From Treponema sp. (GTDB lineage Bacteria; Spirochaetota; Spirochaetia; Treponematales; Treponemataceae): a DNA stretch of 64,000 nt. Below are positions 1-9,098 of the stretch, one piece after another. The translations under genes and the position numbers were made by a program. Numbering within the stretch: the first letter of the stretch is position 1; each line of letters starts with the position of its first letter. Location of the stretch: the NCBI GenBank assembly GCA_017449285.1, contig JAFSJX010000043.1, positions 62,001 through 126,000 on the forward strand, in the 5' to 3' direction. The notes under the pieces are model-generated. The model had not been told where the DNA came from. It saw only the letters and a list, made by a program, of their open reading frames with translations, and made no database searches.

Positions 1-1
1 G

Positions 2-196
2 CTCACACCGAAAGTGACGATTGACATGATTTCCTTTAATCTGCATCAACTGTTATATACTGATGACAATTGGACAGTTCTTGTCAAAGCTACGGTGACT
101 AAGTCTGGTTCAGACTATGTTCTTGAAGGTAGCCCCAGTCTTACGGTGACAAAAAATACGATTGATGTGAGTTCGGTTACTCTTGCGAAAAAGTGA
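2..196 (+). CDS. C-terminal fragment of a protein that begins before the window
   Basis: The frame is open from the first bases of the window to the TGA at 194-196, so this is the tail of a longer gene. The GTG at 14 has no clear ribosome binding site and need not be a start. The visible residues alternate polar and hydrophobic amino acids (for example TVLVKATVTKSG and PSLTVTKNTIDVSS), as in a beta-sandwich of an exported protein. It is followed closely by a lipoprotein gene. I do not recognise the family. Confidence 0.5.
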   Translation, partial: LTPKVTIDMISFNLHQLLYTDDNWTVLVKATVTKSGSDYVLEGSPSLTVTKNTIDVSSVTLAKK

Positions 197-227
197 TGAA
201 ATCATAACCGTATGGAAGAGAAGTGCC

Positions 228-611
228 ATGAAAAGAAGCATGATTTTTACACGGCGGCTTTTTGTTGCGACCGCAATTCTTTGTGCAGTTGTATTCGCCT
301 CATGCGCAAGCAATAATGTCGCCATGCAGACGGGAAAAGAAATCATTCCCGTCATTTCCGCCTCGTGCATCGCCATAAACCCGGTGAACTGGCGCACTGA
401 CGACATACCCGCCACGCTGAACGGCACGATTACCGTTACGCTTTCACCGGAACATCACGTGCTGGTGGTCGCTGGCTACGATGGCTCTGAGTACAGACCT
501 TATCGCAACTTCCTCAATGTTGGCGACATCCACAGTTGCGAGCCTTGGCTTTACAGCGAATGCCTAGAGAAAAATATCGCCATTCGTGCGAAAAAGTGGC
601 GGGAAAGATAA
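228..611 (+). CDS. small lipoprotein, unknown function
   Basis: A 127-residue protein. The ATG at 228 is preferred over an upstream TTG at 183 because GGAAGAGAAG precedes it and because it puts a basic n-region (MKRSMIFTRR) ahead of a hydrophobic stretch ending in the lipobox FASC. The mature part starts CASNNVAMQTGKE and has no recognisable enzyme motif; the end is rich in Trp, Tyr and Cys. It is probably anchored in a membrane facing the periplasm. It lies 39 bp before a Sel1-repeat gene and may be cotranscribed with it. Homologues could not be checked. Confidence 0.6.
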   Translation: MKRSMIFTRRLFVATAILCAVVFASCASNNVAMQTGKEIIPVISASCIAINPVNWRTDDIPATLNGTITVTLSPEHHVLVVAGYDGSEYRPYRNFLNVGDIHSCEPWLYSECLEKNIAIRAKKWRER

Positions 612-650
612 CCTAAAATAAATTTCCGCGCAAAAAAGGAGAAGCGTATT

Positions 651-1529
651 ATGAACAAAAAGAAAGGATTTGTCGTGGCGGTCACACTGGTGACGGCGGC
701 ACTTGGATTCGGAGAGAACATGTTTTCTGATGGCAGACAGGGGAAAGGTTTCGACTATCCTGACAAATCCTATGAATTCCGCGTTACGACTGATGAAATC
801 AAGGACATTCTCAATTCGGGTGGAGGAAAATCTAGCCCGATGGATACGCTGAATGCCGACCTTGCCAAGCTTTCTTCTGAAGCATCGACAGAAAATGTGT
901 TGGAGAACAAGGTCAATCCAGAAGAAATCCGTCCGCTTGCTGAGGCTGGGAATCCGCATTTTCAGTTTCATTTAGGACGGTGCTATGCGCTGGGTGAGGG
1001 TGTTGCACAGGATTACGAGCAGGCGTTGCATTGGTATACGCTCTCTGCGGAACAGAATTATCAGAAAGCGCAGAACAATTTGGGCTGCCTGTATTTGGAC
1101 GGCAAGGGCGTTCCGAAGGATTACCGAAAGGCATTGCATTGGTTCGACCTTTCCGCCGCGCAGAACAACACCTATGCCTACCTGAATATCGGAGAAATGT
1201 ATCGGAACGGATTTGGCGTTCAGCAGGACTACAGGAAAGCGATGGATTGCTACAAGAAGGCCGAGAAACTGGGTGCGCGCGAGGCATACGATGTAATCGG
1301 TCACATGTATGAGCAGGGGCTGGGCGTTTCCAAAAGCGAGAAAAAGGCATTCAAGAATTTTGAGGCTGGGGCAAAAAACGGCTATCCGCCCTGCCAGTAT
1401 GATGTGGCTGTGGCATACCGTGACGGCATCGGCGTAAAGAAAAATGCCGCCGAAGCAAAAAAATGGTTTTCCATAGCCGCACAAAATGGCTTTGAAAAGG
1501 CGAAGGCTGCACTCGCCGAAATGGAATAA
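651..1529 (+). CDS. secreted Sel1-repeat protein
   Basis: A 292-residue protein with an AAAAAGGAG ribosome binding site before the ATG and an N-terminal hydrophobic segment (residues 7-20, FVVAVTLVTAALGF) that should act as a signal peptide. From about residue 100 onward there are five Sel1-like repeats of about 36 residues with the pattern A..YLG..Y..G.GV..DY.KA..W...AA; examples are LGRCYALGEGVAQDYEQAL and YRDGIGVKKNAAEAKKW. Such repeats form alpha-solenoid scaffolds for protein contacts. It ends 8 bp before the DUF58 gene, so it is probably part of that envelope operon; a periplasmic adaptor role is inferred. Confidence 0.8.
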   Translation: MNKKKGFVVAVTLVTAALGFGENMFSDGRQGKGFDYPDKSYEFRVTTDEIKDILNSGGGKSSPMDTLNADLAKLSSEASTENVLENKVNPEEIRPLAEAGNPHFQFHLGRCYALGEGVAQDYEQALHWYTLSAEQNYQKAQNNLGCLYLDGKGVPKDYRKALHWFDLSAAQNNTYAYLNIGEMYRNGFGVQQDYRKAMDCYKKAEKLGAREAYDVIGHMYEQGLGVSKSEKKAFKNFEAGAKNGYPPCQYDVAVAYRDGIGVKKNAAEAKKWFSIAAQNGFEKAKAALAEME

Positions 1530-1537
1530 CAATACTG

Positions 1538-2431
1538 ATGGCGAAAATCCTTGACGAAGACCGCAATCGTCTGGTTCGCAGGGCAATGCTTTTGCGTCTT
1601 GCCGCGAGCGCGATTGCGGACAACATGAGAAACGGCTCGTTCAAGTCCCTCTACCGTGGGCAGGGCATTGAGTTCAGCGGGGTGCGCGAGTATCTTCCCG
1701 ATGATAATGTGCGCTCGATTGACTGGAATGTGACCGCCCGCATGGGAAAGGCTTTTATAAAGCAGTATGAGGAAGACCGCGAACTTCAGGTATTTTTTGT
1801 GCTTGACCGTTCTGCCTCAATGTTCGCAGGCTCTCACGGAAAAAGCAGAATCGAAACGGCGAGCGAGGCGGCGGCATTGCTTTTGCTTGCGGCGGAACAG
1901 AATGCCAGCGCGGTTGGTGCAGTCTTCTTTGACGGAAAAATCCGTTATTCTTATGCGCCAAAAACTGGTCGAAATCAAGTGATGACCATTTTTTCTCAGC
2001 TGGACAGCGTGAGCGATAAAATCATTCCTGGCTCGGTGCTGGCAAATGCGTTGAACGGCGCGGGAAAAATACTCAAAAAGCAGTCGCTCATTTTTGTGTT
2101 CTCCGATTTCCGTACGAGCGAGTGGATTCAGCCGATGGCGCGTCTTTCGCACAAGCATGATGTGGTTGCCGTTCGTGTGACTGACCCCAGCGATACGGAA
2201 CTTCCTGCAATCGGCACCATTCCCTTTAAGGACAGCGAAACTGGTGATTTGCGTCTGCTCCCCACATCGTCATCGCATTTTGCGCGCGTCTGGTTCGATG
2301 ACAATCGCCAGCGTTCGGAATTCTGGCAGACTGAATGTATGCGTCATGGTTCTTATCCTCTTACGCTCTCCACAACGGAAGACCCATTGATGGTTCTCTC
2401 ACGCTTTTTCTCTCAGCGGGGGCGCACATGA
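1538..2431 (+). CDS. DUF58 domain protein of a BatA-type cluster
   Basis: A 297-residue DUF58 protein. The hallmark segment is present near residues 45-80: YRGQGIEFSGVREYLPDDN, then RSIDWNVTARMGKAFIKQYEEDREL, which is nearly invariant in the family. The rest is a von Willebrand A-like fold with a MIDAS-type DRSAS (FFVLDRSASMFAG). DUF58 proteins normally sit beside a MoxR AAA+ chaperone and BatA/BatB proteins and are implicated in envelope stress tolerance or complex assembly. Here the next two genes fit that layout, but MoxR is not visible upstream. The stop overlaps the next start (ATGA), so translation is coupled. Confidence 0.9.
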   Translation: MAKILDEDRNRLVRRAMLLRLAASAIADNMRNGSFKSLYRGQGIEFSGVREYLPDDNVRSIDWNVTARMGKAFIKQYEEDRELQVFFVLDRSASMFAGSHGKSRIETASEAAALLLLAAEQNASAVGAVFFDGKIRYSYAPKTGRNQVMTIFSQLDSVSDKIIPGSVLANALNGAGKILKKQSLIFVFSDFRTSEWIQPMARLSHKHDVVAVRVTDPSDTELPAIGTIPFKDSETGDLRLLPTSSSHFARVWFDDNRQRSEFWQTECMRHGSYPLTLSTTEDPLMVLSRFFSQRGRT

Positions 2432-3357
2432 AAAGGCTGCATTTGTGTTTTTTTGGTTTGCTCGTGCTTATCTCTCCCCTCTGCGCTGCTTCTCCCGACG
2501 ATTCCGTGCAAATTTTTATGCCTGAAAAACCTTGCATAGGAGACACTGCGGAATTGCGTTACATTTTTCACACGGACTCAAACCTAATGGAAAACGAAGA
2601 GACGCACAAAAATTTGCCTGTTGATATGCCTGTTTTTGCCTCTCAAAGTGAGCAGTGTACGGTTCTTTCGGCAACTCTTGACCGTTTTGATTCCGAATAC
2701 ACGCTTTCGCTCTCTCTGATAGGCTGGAAAGCAGGACAAATTGACTTTGCGCCTTTCATACTGCAAGATTACCTGATTGATTTGAACCCAATCGAGATAC
2801 AATCAGTAGTGGAAAAAACAGGCGCATCCAGTTTCCGTCCTCCAGCCCCACCCCTTGTCGTTCCAGGAACAACGGCGATACTTGCAATACTCGGAGTGGT
2901 TTTTATCCTTCTGCTTGGTCTTGCGGTGTTCGCGCTGTTCCATATTCCCGCCATCGCGGATTTTTTTACCAAGAGCCGCGAAGAACGGCGCATCAAAAAA
3001 AATATGCGTATCGCGCTCAAAAAACTGCGTACGCTTGCGGCAAAAACCGATTCCCTTGACGACACCCGTTTTTGCGCCGTGATTCAGCACATTTTGCGCG
3101 AGTATCTTTCAAAACGCTTTTGCCACGATTTTGCCCCTGTCAATTCCGCCGATTTGTATGCCGTTTTTGAAGAAATCTGCGGCGGAGAGTTATCCAAAGA
3201 GCAAGAAGACTCAGTACAGCGGATTATGTATCTTTTCAACAGAACTGATTACATCCGCTATGCTCATGCCGCACTGGATGCGGGCGAGAGGGAAACGCTT
3301 TTGGAAGCGGCGACGAAAAGTGTGGAAGACATAGGAGGCGCAAATGTTCACCGTTGA
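2428..3357 (+). CDS. DUF4381-like membrane protein of the Bat cluster
   Basis: A 309-residue protein. The ATG at 2428 overlaps the DUF58 stop codon and starts a clean signal sequence (MKRLHLCFFGLLVLISPLCA), so it is chosen over an upstream in-frame ATG. A periplasmic beta-rich domain is followed by one membrane helix (AILAILGVVFILLLGLAVF, about residues 150-172) and a basic cytoplasmic helical tail. This topology fits the DUF4381 partner usually found between DUF58 and BatA. The last bases overlap the next start at 3344, with AGGAGG just upstream. Family assignment is from position and topology, not a motif. Confidence 0.7.
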   Translation: MKRLHLCFFGLLVLISPLCAASPDDSVQIFMPEKPCIGDTAELRYIFHTDSNLMENEETHKNLPVDMPVFASQSEQCTVLSATLDRFDSEYTLSLSLIGWKAGQIDFAPFILQDYLIDLNPIEIQSVVEKTGASSFRPPAPPLVVPGTTAILAILGVVFILLLGLAVFALFHIPAIADFFTKSREERRIKKNMRIALKKLRTLAAKTDSLDDTRFCAVIQHILREYLSKRFCHDFAPVNSADLYAVFEEICGGELSKEQEDSVQRIMYLFNRTDYIRYAHAALDAGERETLLEAATKSVEDIGGANVHR

Positions 3358-4345
3358 AAATCCCGTCGCGTTTTTGCTTCTGCTTCCTATTTTTTCACTG
3401 TTTGTACTTCGCAAGGTCGGCGTGTTCAAGCGAATCTCGTTTCCGCTTACCCTTTCGGACTGGGGCGGAAAGACGTTTGCATGGAGTGGCACGGCGCGGC
3501 ACTTTCTGTCGGTGCTGGCGGATGTGCTTTGTTTTTCCGGCTATGTTCTTCTGGTGGGCGCACTTGCAAATCCCGTTGTGCATCATCAGGAAAAAGTCTA
3601 CACGTCAAAGGGAACGGACATTCTGTTTGTACTGGACACCAGTCCTTCTATGGCGGCAAAAGACATCGCAGGTATGACTCGTCTGGAAGCGGCAAAAACG
3701 GGAATTCATACGCTGGTAAATGCCAACAGAGGAGCGTCATTTGGCATAGTTGCTATGGCAAGCGAAGCGGCGGCAGTCGTTCCCCCGACAAGTGACCATG
3801 ACTTGTTTTTGCGGCGGCTTGACACCCTTGCTCCGGGAGGACTGGGAGAAGGTTCTGCAATAGGCGTGGGACTGAGTTCCGCCGTGTACCATCTAATTTC
3901 ATCTTCTGCGCCAAAAAAATGTATCGTGCTGATTACCGATGGGGAGAATAATGCTGGGTCAATTCATCCTGAGACAGCGGCAAAACTGGCGGCGGACAAC
4001 GGCATTACGCTTTACACCTTTGGCATTGGCACTCGCGGAGCAGTACCGATTGAATACATCGACCCAGAAACTGGACGAGTCCGCTCAGGATATTACGAAT
4101 CCGATTTTGACAGCGCACCTCTGGAAGAAATTGCACGGCTGGCGAGCGGACAATATTTTGGCGTAGAGAACACAGCGGCATTAGCAGACGCACTTTCCGC
4201 AATCAGTCAGCGCGAAACCGTACAGCAGACTTATTATGTACGCACCACCACCGACTCTTTCTGGCAGATTTTGCTTTTATGCGGAGGAATCGCGCTCTTT
4301 TCCGCATGGATTTTGAAACGTATTTTTCTGCAAGAAATTCTGTAA
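3344..4345 (+). CDS. batA: BatA-like von Willebrand factor A membrane protein
   Basis: A 333-residue protein: an N-terminal hydrophobic stretch (VAFLLLLPIFSLFVLRKVG), a second membrane helix near residue 60, a VWA domain with a complete MIDAS (LFVLDTSPSMAAKD, then the later Thr and Asp in LITDGENN), and a C-terminal helix (FWQILLLCGGIALFSAWIL). This is the classic BatA arrangement, with the VWA domain in the periplasm between membrane anchors. It is the last gene of the DUF58 cluster. VWA domains bind metal-bridged protein partners; the exact role of Bat proteins in spirochaetes is not settled. BatB and BatC are not seen nearby. Confidence 0.88.
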   Translation: MFTVENPVAFLLLLPIFSLFVLRKVGVFKRISFPLTLSDWGGKTFAWSGTARHFLSVLADVLCFSGYVLLVGALANPVVHHQEKVYTSKGTDILFVLDTSPSMAAKDIAGMTRLEAAKTGIHTLVNANRGASFGIVAMASEAAAVVPPTSDHDLFLRRLDTLAPGGLGEGSAIGVGLSSAVYHLISSSAPKKCIVLITDGENNAGSIHPETAAKLAADNGITLYTFGIGTRGAVPIEYIDPETGRVRSGYYESDFDSAPLEEIARLASGQYFGVENTAALADALSAISQRETVQQTYYVRTTTDSFWQILLLCGGIALFSAWILKRIFLQEIL

Positions 4346-4415
4346 CGCTTTTGTCCAGCCATTTCTTTGCGAAAAATTTATAATTCGGTTGTCCTGCGTA
4401 AAATACATTTTGCCA

Positions 4416-4444
4416 TTGCGAAAATCATAGTCCTGTGATAAAAT
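4416..4444 (+). promoter_or_regulatory. sigma-70-type promoter for the small membrane protein at 4476
   Basis: TTGCGA at 4416-4421 and TAAAAT at 4439-4444 with a 17-bp spacer, 31 bp before an ATG that has a good AAAGGAG ribosome binding site. This marks the gene at 4476 as a transcription unit separate from the batA cluster. Confidence 0.6.
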
Positions 4445-4475
4445 AAAATATCTCTATGTCATAAAGGAGTTAAAA

Positions 4476-4889
4476 ATGGCAAAGAAATCAAACTCTCCAC
4501 TGAGTTATCTTTTCGTCTGCGGACTGGCACTCGTTGTAATCGGATGCTTTTTTCCGCTCTCAACAACAAAATTGTTCGGCTTGAACGGCTCAACCGCATT
4601 CAGTATCATCACAAGCGACAGCAACGGCATCCTCAAAGCAGGTTCATTGCTCGCATTCTGTGGCGCAGTTGCTGGCATCGTGCTTTCTTTCATCAGCGTA
4701 AAAAATCAGGGACTGCTTAAACTGATTTCGCTGATTGTGTCTATTGCTGGCGGTCTGTACGTGGTATTCAACACAAGCAGCGCAGGAAAGAACATCGCAA
4801 AAGCAACGCTGAACTTCGGTCCCGGATTCTACATCATCCTCGCTGGTTGGATTATCGCCGTTATCGGCTGGGTTCTGAACAGGGAGTAA
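4476..4889 (+). CDS. four-helix membrane protein, unknown
   Basis: A 137-residue protein with AAAGGAGTTAAAA before the ATG. Four hydrophobic segments are visible: YLFVCGLALVVIGCFF, GSLLAFCGAVAGIVLSFI, LLKLISLIVSIAGGLYVVF and FYIILAGWIIAVIGWVL. The loops are short, and no charged residue suggests a transport pathway. It has its own promoter and stands alone between the Bat cluster and a convergent gene. No family is recognised. Confidence 0.7.
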   Translation: MAKKSNSPLSYLFVCGLALVVIGCFFPLSTTKLFGLNGSTAFSIITSDSNGILKAGSLLAFCGAVAGIVLSFISVKNQGLLKLISLIVSIAGGLYVVFNTSSAGKNIAKATLNFGPGFYIILAGWIIAVIGWVLNRE

Positions 4890-4896
4890 GAAATTC

Positions 4897-4985
4897 AACA
4901 GGATGCAAAGGATAAAAAGGATTCATAGGGATTTTTCAGACATCTTTATGCATCCTTTACATCCGTATGCATCCTTATGAATACC
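4897..4985. repeat. GGATGCAAAGGAT-type inverted repeat between convergent genes
   Basis: GGATGCAAAGGATAAAAAGG at about 4901-4920 is answered further on by ATGCATCCTTTACATCC and a second ATGCATCCTTATG. The arms share the GGAT(G)CA/AAGGAT word in opposite orientation and lie between two genes transcribed toward each other. It may act as a bidirectional terminator or be a short dispersed repeat; only this copy was noticed. Confidence 0.45.
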
Positions 4986-4990
4986 CTTTT

Positions 4991-6433
4991 TTATTTCTGC
5001 AATACATTCTGAATTTTTTTCAAATCACCTTTCAGCATCGCATTCGCAGGAACAAATTCCAGTCCTTTTTGAACGACGGCAAGGGCTTCCTCATATTTTC
5101 CAGCATTAGCTAAATTCGCAAATTCATTGTGAACATCTATGGCATAATTTTTGAGGCACTGATTTTTTATCGTCTTTAAGTTCCGACTTGCGGGCAGATT
5201 TTTTAATGCCTCGTCAGCAAGGTTTGCGGCTTCCAAATATTTTCCGCCATCAGCAAGCGATTTGATTTTCTGATACCATGCATATTCTTCCAACGTGTTC
5301 AGATGTGACACCACGGATTTTTCCTTCGCAAGGGGATTGTTCCGCTGTCCGTGCAAAAATGAAATCGCCTCGTCATCAGTCAAAGTCTTTGTCGTTTCAT
5401 CAAGATAAACGGTAAAAATCATCGTCTGAATGTTAAGCGCATTCTTTGCCGTCAGATTCTGCTTATGCGCCTCAAAAGCCTCGTTCGCCTTGTTGTAGTC
5501 TTTTTCACGCAGATAATTGACTGCGCAGTTGTAGGCCGATGTATCATAATTTTTCTGCAAGGCGGCAGATTTTCCCCATCGCTCGTACACGGCATCAAGC
5601 CAATCCATCGCCCGCTCCGACTGATTGTATTTCTTGTCAAGAAACGCCGCAAAATTTCCCGCAACCATGTCAAAGTCAGAACGAATATCGGCGGAATCCT
5701 TTGCGCTTGCAGTTTCGGCGAACAACATTCGTGCGGCAGAAAGCGGAACTGCCTGAGCGTAATTGTTTTTTTCGTTCATAAAACTGACCAGATTGCGTCC
5801 CACCAGGCTGACAAATTTGCGCTCGCCGACTTCCTTGCGCCCGGAATAGTACTTTTTTGGCACGATAAAATATTTCGTGCTTTTTTCAGTCTGCTCCACC
5901 AGTTTTTTTGTGCCGGGATTGAATCCACCGGGGTTCGTTGTCTCCACGTCAATTTTTTTTCCGTCCACATACACCGAACAGAAAGCATGGTCGGGTGTTT
6001 CCTGCCCCGCAACAGACAGACCCGCAGCCTTCGCCAGCGCAAAAAACAGCATACTGGAAGAAACGCAATTATACGTTCCCGTAGAAAACATCGTGTCAAT
6101 TTTCGTCTGGTCGGCGACATATTGGTTCAGTATGCGCTCATACATCATCGTAAGAATTTTTTCTCCCCGCTCATCCTGCGGCAACAGCAAAAAATCGTCA
6201 ACAGTAACCGCCGCCTCCAGTTCCTTGTACTTCGCAATCACAAATTCTCCCATCGGGGAATCCTGCGGACACAGCGAAAATTCCAGCCCCGCGCGAATCA
6301 CGTCTTCGCCCGTAAGCAAATCGGTCAGAGTCTCATACACAAAGGTCGGCTCCAGTGAAGGAAATTCCGGCGACTGCGCAAACAGTCCAAGAGAAAGAAA
6401 AAATACTGCGACGAGAGGAAAAAATCTTTTCAT
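4991..6433 (-). CDS. secreted transglutaminase-like protein with a TPR-like tail
   Basis: A 480-residue protein; the ATG at 6433 is chosen, with TATACT ending 7 nt upstream. A signal peptide (MKRFFPLVAVFFLSLGLFAQ) is followed by a transglutaminase/cysteine-protease-like core: the Cys in GTYNCVSSSMLFFALAKAAG, the His in TPDHAFCSVYVDGKK and the acidic residue in IDVETTNP give a plausible Cys-His-Asp/Glu triad. The C-terminal half is helical with repeats resembling TPRs (YNKANEAFEAHKQNL, GKYLEAANLADEALKNLP, GKYEEALAVVQKGLEFVP). It probably acts in the periplasm on protein or peptidoglycan peptides; the substrate cannot be inferred. The family is reasonably sure, the function is not. Confidence 0.7.
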   Translation of the reverse strand: MKRFFPLVAVFFLSLGLFAQSPEFPSLEPTFVYETLTDLLTGEDVIRAGLEFSLCPQDSPMGEFVIAKYKELEAAVTVDDFLLLPQDERGEKILTMMYERILNQYVADQTKIDTMFSTGTYNCVSSSMLFFALAKAAGLSVAGQETPDHAFCSVYVDGKKIDVETTNPGGFNPGTKKLVEQTEKSTKYFIVPKKYYSGRKEVGERKFVSLVGRNLVSFMNEKNNYAQAVPLSAARMLFAETASAKDSADIRSDFDMVAGNFAAFLDKKYNQSERAMDWLDAVYERWGKSAALQKNYDTSAYNCAVNYLREKDYNKANEAFEAHKQNLTAKNALNIQTMIFTVYLDETTKTLTDDEAISFLHGQRNNPLAKEKSVVSHLNTLEEYAWYQKIKSLADGGKYLEAANLADEALKNLPASRNLKTIKNQCLKNYAIDVHNEFANLANAGKYEEALAVVQKGLEFVPANAMLKGDLKKIQNVLQK

Positions 6434-6501
6434 CACCCTTAGTATAAATCAAACCTCGTGTGCGGGCAAGGGTAAAACTAGGGTTAAATGCCGTGAAAAT
6501 C

Positions 6502-7476
6502 TTACATGCAATACATCTTCGTAGCGGCAAGATGAACCCGTGTTCCTATAGGAAGAGGTGCGCCATCAGTGGTAGCAATGTCCGCAATCGCTATTCCGCC
6601 GGCAACAGCATCGCATCGTATTCTGTAGCGGATTGTCGCGCCTAAAAATGAAGATGACTGAACCTGCCCCTCCAAAATCGCATCCTCGCCAGAAGCCGTA
6701 ATCGAGAACCACTCCGGACGAACCATCTGCGTCTTTCCGTCGTGGTCGATAAAATTTGCGCGTCCTACAAAATCGGCGACAAATGTATTTGCGGGAGTAA
6801 AATAAACCTGCTGGGGCGTTCCTGTCTGCTGCAACGCGCCGTGGTTGATGACGGCAATGCTGTCCGAAAGCGAAAGAGCCTCTTCCTGATCGTGCGTCAC
6901 GTACACGGTGGTAATGCCAAGGCTTCGCTGAATGTCGGACAATTCTTCCCGCACGAGCGCGCGCAGTTTTGCGTCAAGGCTGGAAAGAGGTTCGTCCATC
7001 AGCAGAATGAGTGGTTTTAGGGCAAGCGCGCGCCCAAGGGCAACCCGTTGCTGCTGACCGCCACTTAGTTCATGCGGATAGCGTTCCAAAAGATTTGCGA
7101 TGCCCAAAATCCGCGCCGCCTGATGAATGAGTGCGTAGGCTTCATCCTTGGGCTTTTTCTGAATCCTCAGTCCGTACAGGAGATTCTGCTCCACCGTCAG
7201 ATGAGGAAACAGCGCGTAGTCCTGAAACACCATGCCTACCTTACGCTTATCGGGGGCGACATTTTTCTGGTCAACTCCATTAATTTTTATACTGCCACTG
7301 TCCGCCTGCAAAAAGCCCGAAATCAGGCGCAAAAGCGTGGTTTTTCCGCAGCCACTTGGGCCGAGCAACGTAGTAAAACTTCCCGCCGCAACTTCAAGCG
7401 AAAAATCACTGACCGCCATCGTCTTTCCGAATGAGAAATTGATATGCTCCAAAGAAAGCGTCGCGCCTGTCATCAT
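6502..7476 (-). CDS. ATPase of a ferric-type ABC importer
   Basis: A 324-residue ABC ATPase. Walker A GPSGCGKTT, Q-loop FQDYALFPH, signature LSGGQQQRVALGRAL, Walker B LILLMDEPLSSLD and the switch His in YVTHDQEEAL are all intact. A C-terminal TOBE-like segment follows. The order substrate-binding protein, fused permease, ATPase and the DYALFPHL wording match the FbpC/spermidine-putrescine branch; the neighbouring binding protein points to ferric iron. The ATG at 7476 overlaps the permease stop (ATGA), so it is preferred over an upstream in-frame start. The TOBE end is short for the family. Confidence 0.88.
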   Translation of the reverse strand: MMTGATLSLEHINFSFGKTMAVSDFSLEVAAGSFTTLLGPSGCGKTTLLRLISGFLQADSGSIKINGVDQKNVAPDKRKVGMVFQDYALFPHLTVEQNLLYGLRIQKKPKDEAYALIHQAARILGIANLLERYPHELSGGQQQRVALGRALALKPLILLMDEPLSSLDAKLRALVREELSDIQRSLGITTVYVTHDQEEALSLSDSIAVINHGALQQTGTPQQVYFTPANTFVADFVGRANFIDHDGKTQMVRPEWFSITASGEDAILEGQVQSSSFLGATIRYRIRCDAVAGGIAIADIATTDGAPLPIGTRVHLAATKMYCM

Positions 7477-9092
7477 GCACTCCAAATCCGTTTGCGGAAT
7501 CGCTTTGCCACGCAATTTCCCGCTCCTAGAATCATAAAGGTTACGAGCGTCAGAATCAATGCCAGCGCGGCAGATTTTCCCCAGTCGCCCTGCTCCGCCA
7601 AATTCAGAATCCGCACGGAAGCAAGCGGCGTGTTGAAAGAGACCAAAAAAATCACTGCGCTCAGCGTTCCCACTCCGCGCACAAAATCATAGATAAAAGA
7701 AGAAAAAATGCCCCCAGAAGAAAGCGGCATCAGAATCGTTCCCAAAACGCGAAGCCTGTCCGCACCCAAAGAGCGCGCACCATCATCCAATGTAGTTTTT
7801 AACTGCGCAAAACTGGACGACATAATTCGGTATGAAAACGGCAAAAATCCTGTGGTCATAGCGATTACAATCAGTACGGCAGAATTGCGAAAATGAAATC
7901 GGTTTGCCATCAGTGCGAGTGCAAGACCAAAAAGCGTTCCTGGAACGGCGGACGGCAACTGCGCCACCACGTCAAGCGAACGACGAAGCGGCATATCCGT
8001 GCGATGCGTAATGTACGCCGTAAGACAAGCAATTACCGTACTCAATGCCGCGCTCACAAACGCAAAGCAGAGAGAATTGCGCAGTTCCCGGATATATTTT
8101 CCCATGGAGCGTATATGGTCAAGCGTAAAAGAAGTATTAACGCCCCACAGTTTTTGGAACGCACCCGCCACAATCGCAACAACCTGCGCCACAATCGCAA
8201 GGGAAATGACCGCGCAGAACACCGTGAGCAAAATCCGCACCATCACGGGAGATTTTTTTCGCGGCACGCCAGAAGTTTTTCCGCCAATCGTAGCGATTTT
8301 TGCGGTGTTCACCTTGAGGACATAATTTTGCAGCACAAACAGAATTACCGACGGAATGACCAGAATCAGTCCCAGCACCGCGCTTGTACCTGCGTTCAGC
8401 CAGCCCGTCAGTTGCGTGTAAATTTCCACCGCAAGCACACGGAAACGACCGCCAACAATCATTGGGTTTCCAAAGTCGCTCAACACGGAAACGGCGATGA
8501 ACAAAAGCGCAGACAGAATTCCCGGAAACGAAAGCGGGAGCGTGACCGACAGAAATATTTTCGCGCCAGACGCACCCATTCCCCGCGCGGCTTGCTCCAG
8601 ACTGGGATTTATGCCGTGCAAAGTCTGCACACAAATCAGATAGGCAATCGGAAAAAAGCACAAAGTCTGCGCCAAAAGCAAGCCCCAAAATCCGTACAAC
8701 GAAACATCCAGCCCCAAAAGCGTGTGCGTGATAAATCCCTGCCGTCCGACCAGCAGAATGAATGCAAGCCCCCCCACAAAAGGCGGCGTAATCAGATGTG
8801 CGACTGGCACAACGGAAAAAAATCTGCCGCCAAAAATATCCCCACGAACAACGGCATACGCATACACGTAGCCAATCAGCACGGAAAGCACCGTAGAGCA
8901 GACACATTCAAAAGCCGTGTTCCTCATCGCCGTATGCCAGCGAGAGGAAGCCAGCACGGAAATAAAATCATCTGCCTTTGGTGCAAGCGCGACCAGCACC
9001 AGCGGAATGAGAACACATACTGCAAAAAAAATGACGACAGCAAACCACGAAATAACAAAAGGCCTGCTGCCGTCCCTTTCAGATTGACGCAA
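7473..9092 (-). CDS. fused two-domain ABC importer permease, FbpB type
   Basis: A 539-residue membrane protein with about twelve hydrophobic helices in two homologous halves. Each half carries the EAA-type cytoplasmic loop that contacts the ATPase (LEQAARGMGASGAKIFLSVTLP in the first; LDDGARSLGADRLRVLG in the second). Fusion of both permease domains in one chain is typical of ferric (FbpB/SfuB) importers. The start is TTG at 9092: it has AGGGG five bases upstream, inside the end of the binding-protein gene, and only 6 bp separate the two genes. Specificity is inferred from the operon. Confidence 0.9.
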   Translation of the reverse strand: MRQSERDGSRPFVISWFAVVIFFAVCVLIPLVLVALAPKADDFISVLASSRWHTAMRNTAFECVCSTVLSVLIGYVYAYAVVRGDIFGGRFFSVVPVAHLITPPFVGGLAFILLVGRQGFITHTLLGLDVSLYGFWGLLLAQTLCFFPIAYLICVQTLHGINPSLEQAARGMGASGAKIFLSVTLPLSFPGILSALLFIAVSVLSDFGNPMIVGGRFRVLAVEIYTQLTGWLNAGTSAVLGLILVIPSVILFVLQNYVLKVNTAKIATIGGKTSGVPRKKSPVMVRILLTVFCAVISLAIVAQVVAIVAGAFQKLWGVNTSFTLDHIRSMGKYIRELRNSLCFAFVSAALSTVIACLTAYITHRTDMPLRRSLDVVAQLPSAVPGTLFGLALALMANRFHFRNSAVLIVIAMTTGFLPFSYRIMSSSFAQLKTTLDDGARSLGADRLRVLGTILMPLSSGGIFSSFIYDFVRGVGTLSAVIFLVSFNTPLASVRILNLAEQGDWGKSAALALILTLVTFMILGAGNCVAKRFRKRIWSA

Positions 9093-9098
9093 ACGCCC

